A stretch of DNA of 7,994 nucleotides. It comes from Promethearchaeota archaeon. GTDB taxonomy: Archaea; Asgardarchaeota; Lokiarchaeia; Sigyniarchaeales; SOKP01. Below are positions 1 through 5,574 of the stretch, piece after piece. Positions within the stretch are counted from its first letter, which is position 1; every line of letters begins with the position of its first letter. The position numbers were made by a program, and so were the translations under genes. The stretch covers positions 1 to 7,994 of the forward strand of contig DXJM01000072.1 of NCBI GenBank assembly GCA_019057355.1, written 5' to 3'. Below the pieces are notes generated by a model that made no database searches, was not told the DNA's origin, and saw only the letters and a list, made by a program, of their open reading frames with translations.

Positions 1-2
1 GT

Positions 3-77
3 CTCCTTAATGTAGCAGTTTCTCCAATGACCGATTCGATTGAATCGTTAGGAAGAGTTCTAGTTACAAGCCACTGA
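3..77 (+). CDS. possible 3' end of a gene cut by the window start
   Basis: Reading from base 3 gives 24 sense codons and then TGA at 75-77. The peptide tail is rich in Ser, Thr and Val and ends LVTSH. No start is visible because the window begins inside it. The product cannot be recognised. A stretch of this length can be open by chance. The opposite strand is also open here, but it has no start codon after its upstream stop, so the plus-strand reading is the simpler one. A downstream T tract at 136-143 would fit a transcript ending on this strand. Confidence 0.22.
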   Translation, partial: LLNVAVSPMTDSIESLGRVLVTSH

Positions 78-90
78 CTTTAGTAAGTGG
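71..90. repeat. 20-bp imperfect palindrome overlapping the stop of the partial ORF
   Basis: CCACTGACTTTAGTAAGTGG reads as two 9-bp arms around TT, with one mismatched pair. It spans the candidate TGA stop at 75-77. It could be a 3' stem-loop of the upstream transcript or an operator. Its role is unknown. Confidence 0.4.
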
Positions 91-127
91 TAATTGACCG
101 GTATGGATCACTACTCGATAAAATTTA

Positions 128-143
128 ATAGTTTATTTTTTTT
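128..143 (+). terminator. candidate oligo-T terminator
   Basis: An uninterrupted run of eight T (136-143) follows an AT-rich stretch about 60 nt after the partial ORF. Archaeal RNA polymerase terminates at oligo-T tracts on the non-template strand without needing a hairpin. It would end any transcript entering from the left before the permease promoter. Confidence 0.35.
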
Positions 144-200
144 ATGATCAAGGAGCTCTCATCTGATTGACTCATTTTCTCAGTATCGGTTCAGATAACT

Positions 201-208
201 TTTAAATA
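201..208 (+). promoter_or_regulatory. TATA box of the DMT permease gene
   Basis: TTTAAATA is centred about 28 nt before the GTG at 233. That is the archaeal TATA-to-start distance, so the mRNA should be leaderless or nearly so. No Shine-Dalgarno sequence lies before the GTG. Confidence 0.55.
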
Positions 209-232
209 AATGTTGAATTCCTTAATGTTATC

Positions 233-1189
233 GTGATTGATAAAAATTACGCAAGAGGGATTATTTTTGGGGTAATATCCCTCATATTCGTGAGTTTTCA
301 ACCAATAATCGCAAATTCTCGACCTGCTGAGATTGATAGTTATGTTTATGGGACGATGACAAGCATCATGTTATGCATGTTTTTTTTCCCCTTGATGTTA
401 GTCGAAAGAAAAAGATTAAAATTAAAAATTATAGAACTTGACTCTATAACTGAAACTGCGCAAATTCAAGGGTTAAAAACCCTCATGAACGGATATAAAG
501 AACATAAAGTTCTCTTGCTCTATCTTGGAATCAATTTTGCGTTTGCTTATGTATTTTTTTTTTGGGGCTATGAACTTGCGGGGGCTATCAATGGTTCTTT
601 AGCCCAGAAAGCAGACTTGATTTTTGCATTGTTATTTGGATATTTAATCAATAAGGAAAAAATCTCAAAAACCCAGATTTTTTTCTCAATTCTCTTGTTT
701 TTTGGGCTGATCGTGGCAGTCACGCAAGGTTCTTTCAATGTTCTTGAATTAAATCTTGGCGTAATCATCATGTTAATAACTGTCACGTTATGGATGTCCT
801 CCCATGCGATAACAAGACCATATTTGGAAAAGAAGCAAATCTCGACGTTTCAATTAATATTTATCAGAAATGCCATAACGGGAAGCCTTTTACTTGGTTC
901 TTATTTAATTTTACGCGGGTATCATTTTTTCAATCTCTTACTTAATCCAATTAACATGTTTAGTTTCATATTGATGGGCATGTTTTATGGAGTTGATTTA
1001 TATTGCTATTATAAATCTCTGTCTTACATTAGAATAACAAAAGTGAGCATATTAATGGCTCCCTCGTTGATCATTACGAATCTTTTTGCCACGATATTTC
1101 TTTCAGAGGTATTTACACTATTTCATTTGATTGGAGCAGTCATCATATTACTTTCAATAATCGTCATTATAAAACTAAAAGAAAAATAG
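233..1189 (+). CDS. EamA/DMT-family membrane permease
   Basis: Predicted drug/metabolite transporter superfamily permease in the cytoplasmic membrane; the substrate is unknown. The 318 residues contain about ten hydrophobic segments (roughly 8-26, 38-57, 92-110, 116-137, 148-164, 174-192, 207-226, 243-260, 270-290 and 295-314), which is the usual two-EamA-repeat layout and length. Each repeat ends with the family's helix, short acidic turn, helix pattern: NKEKIS near 140 and LSEVFT near 290. The loop at 58-91 between helices 2 and 3 is charged and longer than usual. The start is GTG; the ATG codons at 210 and 225 are out of frame, and the TATA box at 201-208 supports a leaderless GTG start. 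It appears monocistronic and convergent with the small gene to its right. Family assignment is firm; direction and substrate of transport are not predictable. Confidence 0.88.
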   Translation: MIDKNYARGIIFGVISLIFVSFQPIIANSRPAEIDSYVYGTMTSIMLCMFFFPLMLVERKRLKLKIIELDSITETAQIQGLKTLMNGYKEHKVLLLYLGINFAFAYVFFFWGYELAGAINGSLAQKADLIFALLFGYLINKEKISKTQIFFSILLFFGLIVAVTQGSFNVLELNLGVIIMLITVTLWMSSHAITRPYLEKKQISTFQLIFIRNAITGSLLLGSYLILRGYHFFNLLLNPINMFSFILMGMFYGVDLYCYYKSLSYIRITKVSILMAPSLIITNLFATIFLSEVFTLFHLIGAVIILLSIIVIIKLKEK

Positions 1190-1306
1190 AGTTCTTGTGA
1201 AAATCCATATCAATTAATCGGGAAAAATGCTACAGTGATTCAACCATAGTGCATGAACTTACTTTCTTTCTATATATACTTCCTCCTAGACGCCGGATAA
1301 TCATTT

Positions 1307-1510
1307 TTAAATCTTTAATTTCATGAATCCATCTGAGAGTCGAAGATAAACCTTCGCCATCAACTCACGTAATAGGGTAATATCCTTTGGAGAAGTGATA
1401 CTGAATATCACACTTGTATCATGACCTTCGAAGTAACCTTCTTCAATAAAATCTTCAATAAATTGTTCATATTCTTTACGCGTTAAGCGAACATTATCAG
1501 GTCCGAGCAA
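1307..1510 (-). CDS. small hypothetical protein, start uncertain, possibly frameshifted
   Basis: This ORF has 67 codons from a TTG at 1510. The product is a charged, soluble, mixed alpha/beta-looking peptide with no membrane segment and no motif I recognise. Its composition (acidic helix around KEYEQFIEDFIEEG, then a strand and a helix around TLLRELMAKVYLRL) looks like a real protein rather than a shadow ORF, and nothing overlaps it. The N-terminus is odd: only two codons precede the TTG before an in-frame stop, and there is no Shine-Dalgarno. An ATG at 1523 in another frame sits where a leaderless start from the TATA-like sequence at 1552-1559 would fall. It runs only eight codons, but a one-base shift would join it to this frame. 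So it may be a short real gene with a TTG start, a frameshifted gene, or the remnant of a longer one. Confidence 0.45.
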   Translation of the reverse strand: MLGPDNVRLTRKEYEQFIEDFIEEGYFEGHDTSVIFSITSPKDITLLRELMAKVYLRLSDGFMKLKI

Positions 1511-1841
1511 GTATATCTATCATGATGATTGGCTTGCATGTATGCTCATGTTTATTTATGATTAAATTATTTATAGGTTTCGAATAATATTTTTATGGAA
1601 TTCAAGACGTGAAAATTCTATTATTTTCGTACAAAGCACCTCATCTATTGTAAAATGGTTAATTATATTTTTAAAATAAAGAAATTTAGGAAAAAAATAG
1701 AATAGAATATTTAAAAAAAAGAAAATAAGAATCCATAATACTCGTAAAGCCAAAAACCCTGTTCAATATTACTTCTAACTTATTATATTTATTATTTTTG
1801 TTGTTTGTTTATAAAATCAATCTTTCTTTTTTTGATTTTCT
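1511..1841. other. AT-rich spacer with no supported gene
   Basis: This stretch is low-complexity A/T sequence. The only open frame is a 60-codon minus-strand stretch at 1571-1753. It starts at TTG and encodes mostly Phe, Ile and Leu, as AT-rich noncoding DNA tends to. The stretch holds T tracts on the minus strand that could end the csp transcript, and TATA-like sequences near 1552-1576 that may serve the small gene at 1307-1510. Confidence 0.5.
1691..1720 (-). terminator. candidate oligo-T terminator downstream of csp
   Basis: On the minus strand there are two T runs, T8 at 1720-1713 and T7 at 1697-1691, about 120-150 nt after the cold shock stop codon. Tandem T tracts are the usual archaeal intrinsic terminators. 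The distance from the gene makes the link uncertain. Confidence 0.33.
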
Positions 1842-2084
1842 TTAATAACGAAAAGACTTGTGTTGTGGTGGAGCGCGATCCGTGACTACCACTTCACTAG
1901 CTTGAGGACCTTTATTACCTTGTGATACATTAAAAGTAACTTTATCTCCTTCATTTAATGACTTATAATCATCCTTATCGCTCTTAATTGCAGAGAAATG
2001 AACAAAAACATCTTCACCCTCTTCTGATGCGATAAAGCCAAAGCCTTTTCGGCTGTTAAACCATTTTACTGTTCCATTTGTCAT
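1842..2084 (-). CDS. cold shock domain protein (CspA family)
   Basis: An 80-residue single-domain nucleic-acid chaperone of the bacterial CspA type, which binds single-stranded RNA and DNA on an OB-fold barrel. It opens MTNGTVKWFNSRKGFGFI, with the RNP1 motif KGFGFI at 13-18 and RNP2 VFVHF at 26-30. The linker DGDxV-like turn and hydrophobic strands (DKVTFNV) follow, and the end is a conserved-looking QASEVV strand. The tail of about 12 residues (DRAPPQHKSFRY) extends past the normal end of the domain and is basic and aromatic. The frame is open 15 codons further upstream to an ATG at 2129, but family alignment puts the start at 2084. A weak AAGG motif lies about 9 nt before it. Csp proteins are universal in bacteria and patchy in archaea. 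The insertion sequence begins less than 100 bp upstream, just beyond the promoter. Confidence 0.93.
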   Translation of the reverse strand: MTNGTVKWFNSRKGFGFIASEEGEDVFVHFSAIKSDKDDYKSLNEGDKVTFNVSQGNKGPQASEVVVTDRAPPQHKSFRY

Positions 2085-2136
2085 ATTTAAAACCTTATTA
2101 CATAAACAAGCATCGAAATAATATCTCATGACGCTT

Positions 2137-2150
2137 GTTAAATAAATAAA
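2137..2150 (-). promoter_or_regulatory. TATA-like promoter element of csp
   Basis: On the minus strand this reads TTTATTTATTTAAC. It would place transcription start near 2119, giving an untranslated leader of about 35 nt. That contrasts with the leaderless neighbours and fits cold shock genes, whose leaders often matter for regulation. The IS left end starts only about 28 bp further upstream. Confidence 0.35.
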
Positions 2151-2177
2151 TCTTTAGTATGTATTAAGTTTTTTTGT

Positions 2178-2197
2178 TTTAGGATAAGGTAACTTTT
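2178..2197 (+). repeat. left terminal inverted repeat of the IS
   Basis: TTTAGGATAAGGTAACTTTT pairs with the right repeat at 3833-3851 apart from one extra base and one G/C difference. It runs on into a T-rich stretch. It is the expected transposase binding and cleavage site. Confidence 0.8.
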
Positions 2198-2212
2198 TTT
2201 TTGCAAAATTTT

Positions 2213-2271
2213 TGAGAACATTATCAATGTAATTCATTTATTTTGCGTTCTCAGACGGTGAGCTAGCAAAA
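2213..2271. repeat. alternative hairpins in the noncoding left end of the IS
   Basis: TGAGAAC (2213-2219) is the exact complement of GTTCTCA (2247-2253). The second arm can instead fold locally: TTTTGC (2241-2246) pairs with GCAAAA (2266-2271) and CTCA (2250-2253) with TGAG (2259-2262). The two folds share bases and exclude each other. The region could attenuate incoming transcription or bind transposase; no role is shown. Confidence 0.3.
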
Positions 2272-2350
2272 TTCATCTTTTTTAACATGAATTTTCTCAT
2301 CCAACGTTATTCCTCTACGATTGCAGGCTCATCGATGAAGAAAGGGGTTA

Positions 2351-2360
2351 ATTTTAAAAT
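2351..2360 (+). promoter_or_regulatory. TATA box of the transposase gene
   Basis: ATTTTAAAAT is centred about 26 nt before the ATG at 2382. This supports a leaderless start at that ATG rather than at the upstream in-frame GTG at 2373. Confidence 0.5.
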
Positions 2361-2381
2361 GGACGCATCATTGTGGTATTC

Positions 2382-2735
2382 ATGACTATTTTTTACAAGA
2401 TAGGTCCGCCGGTTACCGCCGATTTGGGTAAAATTAACCCCCAGTGCATTAATCTTCAATTGCTTTTAGATGTTTTGGAAATTATCCGATCCACGAAAGG
2501 CATAGAATTGCCCAAGAAGCGAAGCGGATATCCACATGAGGTGTTCATCGTTTATCAGGCATTCGTGCAGCTTTTACAACGCTCGCCTGAGAAAACCGGC
2601 GAATGGTTAAATGAAGCGTGCAAGCAGGCAAATCATTCCTTTCAAGAACATCAAACGGAAGAATTTTCGAATGGAAAGCAACGAAGATATTTTCCGGATC
2701 AACCTGCTTTATCCCGGTGCTTGAAACACGTGTAA
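2382..2735 (+). CDS. IS transposase, N-terminal part, ends at in-frame TAA
   Basis: This is the amino-terminal 117 residues of the IS transposase, beginning MTIFYKIGPP; an alternative GTG start at 2373 would add three residues. It holds a mostly helical region, probably the DNA-binding part, including a PHEVFIVYQAFVQLLQRS helix and the PALSRCLKHV segment that normally leads into the catalytic core. Translation stops at TAA 2733-2735. The downstream transposase frame is the same frame, separated only by this stop and one alanine codon. A TAA can arise from a Gln, Lys or Glu codon by one base change, so the simplest reading is a nonsense mutation in a transposase of about 440 residues. On its own this piece lacks every catalytic residue. 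Confidence 0.65.
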   Translation: MTIFYKIGPPVTADLGKINPQCINLQLLLDVLEIIRSTKGIELPKKRSGYPHEVFIVYQAFVQLLQRSPEKTGEWLNEACKQANHSFQEHQTEEFSNGKQRRYFPDQPALSRCLKHV

Positions 2736-2738
2736 GCA

Positions 2739-3707
2739 ATGCAGTACACGGAGACTTTTTGGAATCAGGTGTTATTTGCTCATTTTTTACTCTTATCTCG
2801 CCTTGGTATCATCACCTCTGAGGTGATCCTGATTGTTGATTACAAGGAGGAGAAATGCAAGAAGGATAAAGACGATCCATATTGTTTTGGCACGAAAGAA
2901 GGTAAGACTAAGCACAAAACACTGGTTTTTTCGGTGATTTCTAATGGATTGCACCAAGTGATTGCAAACTACAAGATCTACAAGCGTCAAGACAAGCCCC
3001 CGCTCTTTGAAAATGTCTTGGATCAGCTCCGTGCTCATGATTTTACGGTCAAGCATGCCTTGCTGGATCGCTGTTTTTATCGAAAACGAATTCTCACGAT
3101 GTTCTTAACTCGCAAGATTACCGTTATTATGCCCGGTCGAAAATGCACGCAGACAAAACAGATGATTGAAAAATACGTGATGGGCACGGGAAAGCGCTAT
3201 TGCAAGGGTACCATGAAGTTGAAATACGTTAAAGGGAAGGGAAATGTCTATCTCTGGTTTGACGTGCTCTTAGTTGCCAAGCGAAAGCATCCACTTTATA
3301 AGATTAAAAAGGAGTATCGCAAGAAAGTTTTAACCCTTGATGAGGCATCAAGGCGAATTTTTCCCCTCATCGTGCTCCTTGCAAGTCCGAAGGGAATTAC
3401 ACGTTTACGAGGAAATGAATCATATATCCGTGATTTATATCGCCTGCGGTGGAACATCGAGATTGCCTTCCGTGAAATGAATAAACTTGGCTTTTCTTTT
3501 AGAGTTCAAGGTCGAGATGCTCAACTCGGCATCTTGGGTGCAAAATCGTTATTGTATAACGTGGGGCAGGTGCAACGACACCACTTAAGAAAGAACAATC
3601 CTCAGGAACGTGCCCTGGAATTAGACGAGTTTCTTGGAAAGACCTGTATCCGTCGTAATGTTGAATACGTGCCTTCAAGTGAGAAAATGATGCTGGTCAT
3701 TATTTAA
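2739..3707 (+). CDS. IS transposase, catalytic DDE part (IS4-like superfamily)
   Basis: 322 residues carrying the whole RNase-H-like catalytic core. The first Asp is D34 in LIVDYKEE and the second D110 in ALLDRCFY. The third acidic residue is E241 in YRLRWNIEIAFREMNK, which matches the Y-x2-R-x3-E spacing of the IS4 YREK signature, with the final Lys one position late. The insertion between the second Asp and the Glu is long and Lys-rich, as in IS4 and ISH3 relatives; I cannot settle which family. The frame continues the N-terminal piece across one TAA. The ATG at 2739 has no Shine-Dalgarno in front, so independent expression of this part is doubtful, though reinitiation four bases after the stop is possible. 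Apart from that stop it is intact, implying a recent loss of function or activity in trans. Confidence 0.82.
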   Translation: MQYTETFWNQVLFAHFLLLSRLGIITSEVILIVDYKEEKCKKDKDDPYCFGTKEGKTKHKTLVFSVISNGLHQVIANYKIYKRQDKPPLFENVLDQLRAHDFTVKHALLDRCFYRKRILTMFLTRKITVIMPGRKCTQTKQMIEKYVMGTGKRYCKGTMKLKYVKGKGNVYLWFDVLLVAKRKHPLYKIKKEYRKKVLTLDEASRRIFPLIVLLASPKGITRLRGNESYIRDLYRLRWNIEIAFREMNKLGFSFRVQGRDAQLGILGAKSLLYNVGQVQRHHLRKNNPQERALELDEFLGKTCIRRNVEYVPSSEKMMLVII

Positions 3708-3717
3708 GAAATAAAGT

Positions 3718-3728
3718 GGAGGAGGTGA
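3718..3728 (+). promoter_or_regulatory. strong Shine-Dalgarno-like motif after the transposase stop
   Basis: GGAGGAGGTGA contains GGAGGTGA, the exact complement of the conserved 3' end of archaeal and bacterial 16S rRNA. It is the clearest ribosome-binding motif in the window, whereas the host genes lack one. It lies 9 nt before an ATG at 3738. It may be a real site brought by the IS or a chance purine run. Confidence 0.4.
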
Positions 3729-3737
3729 AAATTTGTC

Positions 3738-3833
3738 ATGAATTACATAGAAAATGTTGAGAAAAAAAAAAAATTTTTTCCAACTAAAAAACTTCTGTTT
3801 CGATTTTGGCGAATGGAAACTTTTTCTTTTTGA
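3738..3833 (+). CDS. possible 31-codon Lys/Phe-rich mini-ORF in the IS right end
   Basis: An ATG 9 nt after the Shine-Dalgarno-like motif opens a 31-residue frame with a KKKK block, ending at TGA 3831-3833, which touches the right inverted repeat. It resembles no known protein and its composition follows the A12T6 tract it crosses. A protein is possible only because of the motif before it. The region may simply be the untranslated right end of the IS. Confidence 0.15.
   Translation: MNYIENVEKKKKFFPTKKLLFRFWRMETFSF
3762..3779. terminator. A12T6 tract in the IS right end, possible terminator for both strands
   Basis: Twelve A followed by six T. On the minus strand this is a T12 run downstream of the methyltransferase gene, which has no T tract closer to its stop. 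On the plus strand the T6, together with the T-rich stretch at 3821-3830, could end the transposase transcript. A-tracts of this length also bend DNA. Confidence 0.35.
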
Positions 3834-3851
3834 AAAGTTAGTTATCCTAAA
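3833..3851 (-). repeat. right terminal inverted repeat of the IS
   Basis: Plus strand AAAAGTTAGTTATCCTAAA is the inverted counterpart of the left repeat at 2178-2197, one base shorter and with one substitution. The next 71 bp to the methyltransferase stop codon are host sequence without a gene. Confidence 0.8.
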
Positions 3852-3922
3852 GAAGGTTTCATTCTTTCTTACTAATTGAGGGAAAATCCTTTCGTTATCT
3901 TTGAAATCCATTTATCAGCTAC

Positions 3923-5365
3923 TTAAGAGAATTTTTCATGGTCAGCAATTAATTTTTCAATGGATAATTTTTTTAAAATCATCTTTGTAATTGGCCGTTT
4001 AGAATCCCAAAAAATGAATGATTGGAAAAATTCTTTCACGCAATCTTTTTTTAGAAGTGTTGAGAGAAAGACTGCTTCTTGTTGTTGATCTATAGAGAGA
4101 AAATAGCAGGTATCATCAAACACGACTGGTTTCCCTTGAATGGGGGAGATCAAATGAAAATTAATGGTTTTATAAAAACCAGATAGAGCAATTTTCCACG
4201 GTCTAAACGTGTAGTCCCCCACGCCAAATATCGAGAAACGGGGTTTACCTTTATATATTGAACTTTTTCTTTTATTTAGTTTTTCTGAGTGTTTTTTTAA
4301 ATAGTTCCATGTAAGTGGTGCCACCGTTTTAATGATACTCGTTTCTTCACCAATTTTCTTCTGTGGAACAATCATCCATTTTTCAGTTTGTTCAACATTG
4401 CCATTAACCAAATCAGAACTTTTTAACATTGGATAAAGATAAGTGGATTCGATTTGAACCTCATCGCCATTACAATTGTAATATTTATCTCCTACTTTGA
4501 TTAATTCCATTACCTTCGAGGCATCATGTTTTATTCCTGAGCGCCACGTGTAATCACTTTTTCCCTCTAAATGCTTCCATTTTTCATGATACTTGACGTT
4601 AGCAATCAAAATATCACTGTCAAAACCAATTTCTTGCATCATCTCATCATTAAAACCATTAAACACTTTACATGTCATGTTATTCATTTGAGAATCATTA
4701 AATTTCACGAAAAGTAAGCAAGCATCCACATTTGCATCAAAATACTTTTTGGCATCAATTAAAAAAATCTTACATGAGTTCAGGTTGGAGTTTTCCTTGA
4801 TTAAATATGAAAATACCTTTCGAGCGACGCTTACCTTGCAAAGCATCGCCAAAGCACCTTTGAAATTGTTTAAAGCTCGTGATAAGTTCATTATCATCCA
4901 TTCTGAAATGTCAAAATTGCTTTTTCCAGTCATGGCTTCTATTCCTGCAAGGTTTTTGGTGTTAGATTTTTCAGGGAGATTATCTCCCTTGATAACGGAC
5001 ATTTCTGAAGAAGTAATCCAAGGAGGATTGCCAATAACAAGAATAGGTGGATTAAAATTTTTAAAATAGTCTGCCCAGTTTGCTTCAAAAAAATTCTGAA
5101 CATTGAGCCTGATATTATCATTATCTTTTTCACTTATCAAATCGCTCCTTAGGGTGTTCAGATATTCCTTGTTGATATCAAATCCTAAGATGGTTGCATT
5201 AGGAAAAACTTTCCGAGCTGATTTTATAAATGACCCTAACCCACACGTAGGTTCCAAAATCGTTTTAGGGATTTCCATACTACCTTTCAAATAATTCAGT
5301 ATTTCAGTGGCAAGCTCTATTGGAGTTTGATAATCTCCAAATTCCTTCATTTTATTCTTTGACAT
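3923..5365 (-). CDS. orphan N6-adenine DNA methyltransferase
   Basis: S-adenosylmethionine-dependent methylation of adenine N6 in a specific DNA sequence; the recognition site is unknown. From the ATG at 5365 the protein has 480 residues in the gamma-type motif order. FGDYQTP at 9-15 (motif X region), EPTCGLGSF at 38-46 (motif I, SAM binding) and an acidic D63 in GFDIN come first. GNPPW at 112-116 is motif IV (NPPW, adenine-N6 type), and a conserved-looking GKSNFDISEW follows at 147-156. The C-terminal 300 residues are probably target recognition, as in M.TaqI and Eco57I-like enzymes. A TTG at 5377 and an ATG at 5350 are other starts; 5365 keeps the whole motif X region and sits near TATA-like sequence. 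No endonuclease or specificity subunit is visible on either side, so it may be an orphan or a solitary anti-restriction enzyme. The IS end lies 71 bp past its stop. Confidence 0.88.
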   Translation of the reverse strand: MSKNKMKEFGDYQTPIELATEILNYLKGSMEIPKTILEPTCGLGSFIKSARKVFPNATILGFDINKEYLNTLRSDLISEKDNDNIRLNVQNFFEANWADYFKNFNPPILVIGNPPWITSSEMSVIKGDNLPEKSNTKNLAGIEAMTGKSNFDISEWMIMNLSRALNNFKGALAMLCKVSVARKVFSYLIKENSNLNSCKIFLIDAKKYFDANVDACLLFVKFNDSQMNNMTCKVFNGFNDEMMQEIGFDSDILIANVKYHEKWKHLEGKSDYTWRSGIKHDASKVMELIKVGDKYYNCNGDEVQIESTYLYPMLKSSDLVNGNVEQTEKWMIVPQKKIGEETSIIKTVAPLTWNYLKKHSEKLNKRKSSIYKGKPRFSIFGVGDYTFRPWKIALSGFYKTINFHLISPIQGKPVVFDDTCYFLSIDQQQEAVFLSTLLKKDCVKEFFQSFIFWDSKRPITKMILKKLSIEKLIADHEKFS

Positions 5366-5535
5366 TTTAACGATCAATTATTATTTTACAATATTTCAAT
5401 CATGTTTTTCTAGTTGATCATTAATTTTTAAATAGAAGGTATTTTCTTTTCAATCTTGGGATAGTTCTTCTTCGTGAATGGGTTAAGACAAAATTATTTT
5501 AATGATTATGACAACTTATTCACCAGTTATATTTG

Positions 5536-5556
5536 AATTTAAAATTTAAAATTTAA
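5536..5556 (+). promoter_or_regulatory. three tandem AATTTAA repeats forming the hydrolase TATA region
   Basis: Three perfect copies of the 7-mer AATTTAA lie head to tail. The TTTAAAAT at 5545-5552 is centred about 26 nt before the ATG at 5575, so the mRNA should be leaderless. Loss or gain of one unit would shift the TATA-like box by 7 bp. Confidence 0.5.
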
Positions 5557-5574
5557 CGAAAAAATGATATTATA

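Larger units (their letters stand above)
2178..3851 (+). mobile_element. complete insertion sequence, about 1.67 kb, IS4-like superfamily
   Basis: The ends are near-identical inverted repeats. The left is TTTAGGATAAGGTAACTTTT at 2178-2197; the right, read on the other strand, is TTTAGGATAACTAACTTTT at 3851-3833. They differ by one gap and one substitution. They enclose a DDE transposase reading frame in two pieces. The interior coding DNA is visibly richer in G and C than the flanks, suggesting transfer from another host. I find no convincing target-site duplication outside the repeats, so the insertion is either old or the flanks have changed. About 180 bp of noncoding left end precedes the transposase and about 125 bp separates it from the right repeat. 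It sits between the csp promoter and the 3' end of the methyltransferase gene, and disrupts neither coding region. Confidence 0.8.

Noticed and set aside
140..167. ATGATCA ... CTGA resembling C and D boxes of a guide RNA
   Set aside because: The C box is imperfect, the spacing is too short for a C/D RNA, and there are no internal C'/D' boxes.
1571..1753. Minus-strand 60-codon hydrophobic ORF
   Set aside because: It has a TTG start and a Phe/Ile/Leu-biased composition expected of A/T-rich noncoding DNA, with no promoter or ribosome site tied to it.
2161..2177. Target-site duplication matching the sequence after 3851
   Set aside because: I compared the flanks with several choices of IS boundary and found no direct repeat of 4 bp or more beyond A/T runs.
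2846..2857. GGAGGAGAAATG inside the transposase, resembling a ribosome site and start
   Set aside because: It encodes Lys-Glu-Glu-Lys in the transposase frame; the ATG is out of frame and opens nothing useful.
2618..3056. Other-frame ORFs over the transposase
   Set aside because: They overlap the well-supported transposase frame and lack recognisable motifs.
3675..3911. Minus-strand 78-codon ORF
   Set aside because: It crosses the IS boundary and the A12T6 tract and overlaps the transposase end; it is an artefact of the junction.
4749..5294. Plus-strand and alternate-frame ORFs over the methyltransferase
   Set aside because: They lie opposite or within the region encoding conserved SAM and NPPW motifs, so they are shadows.
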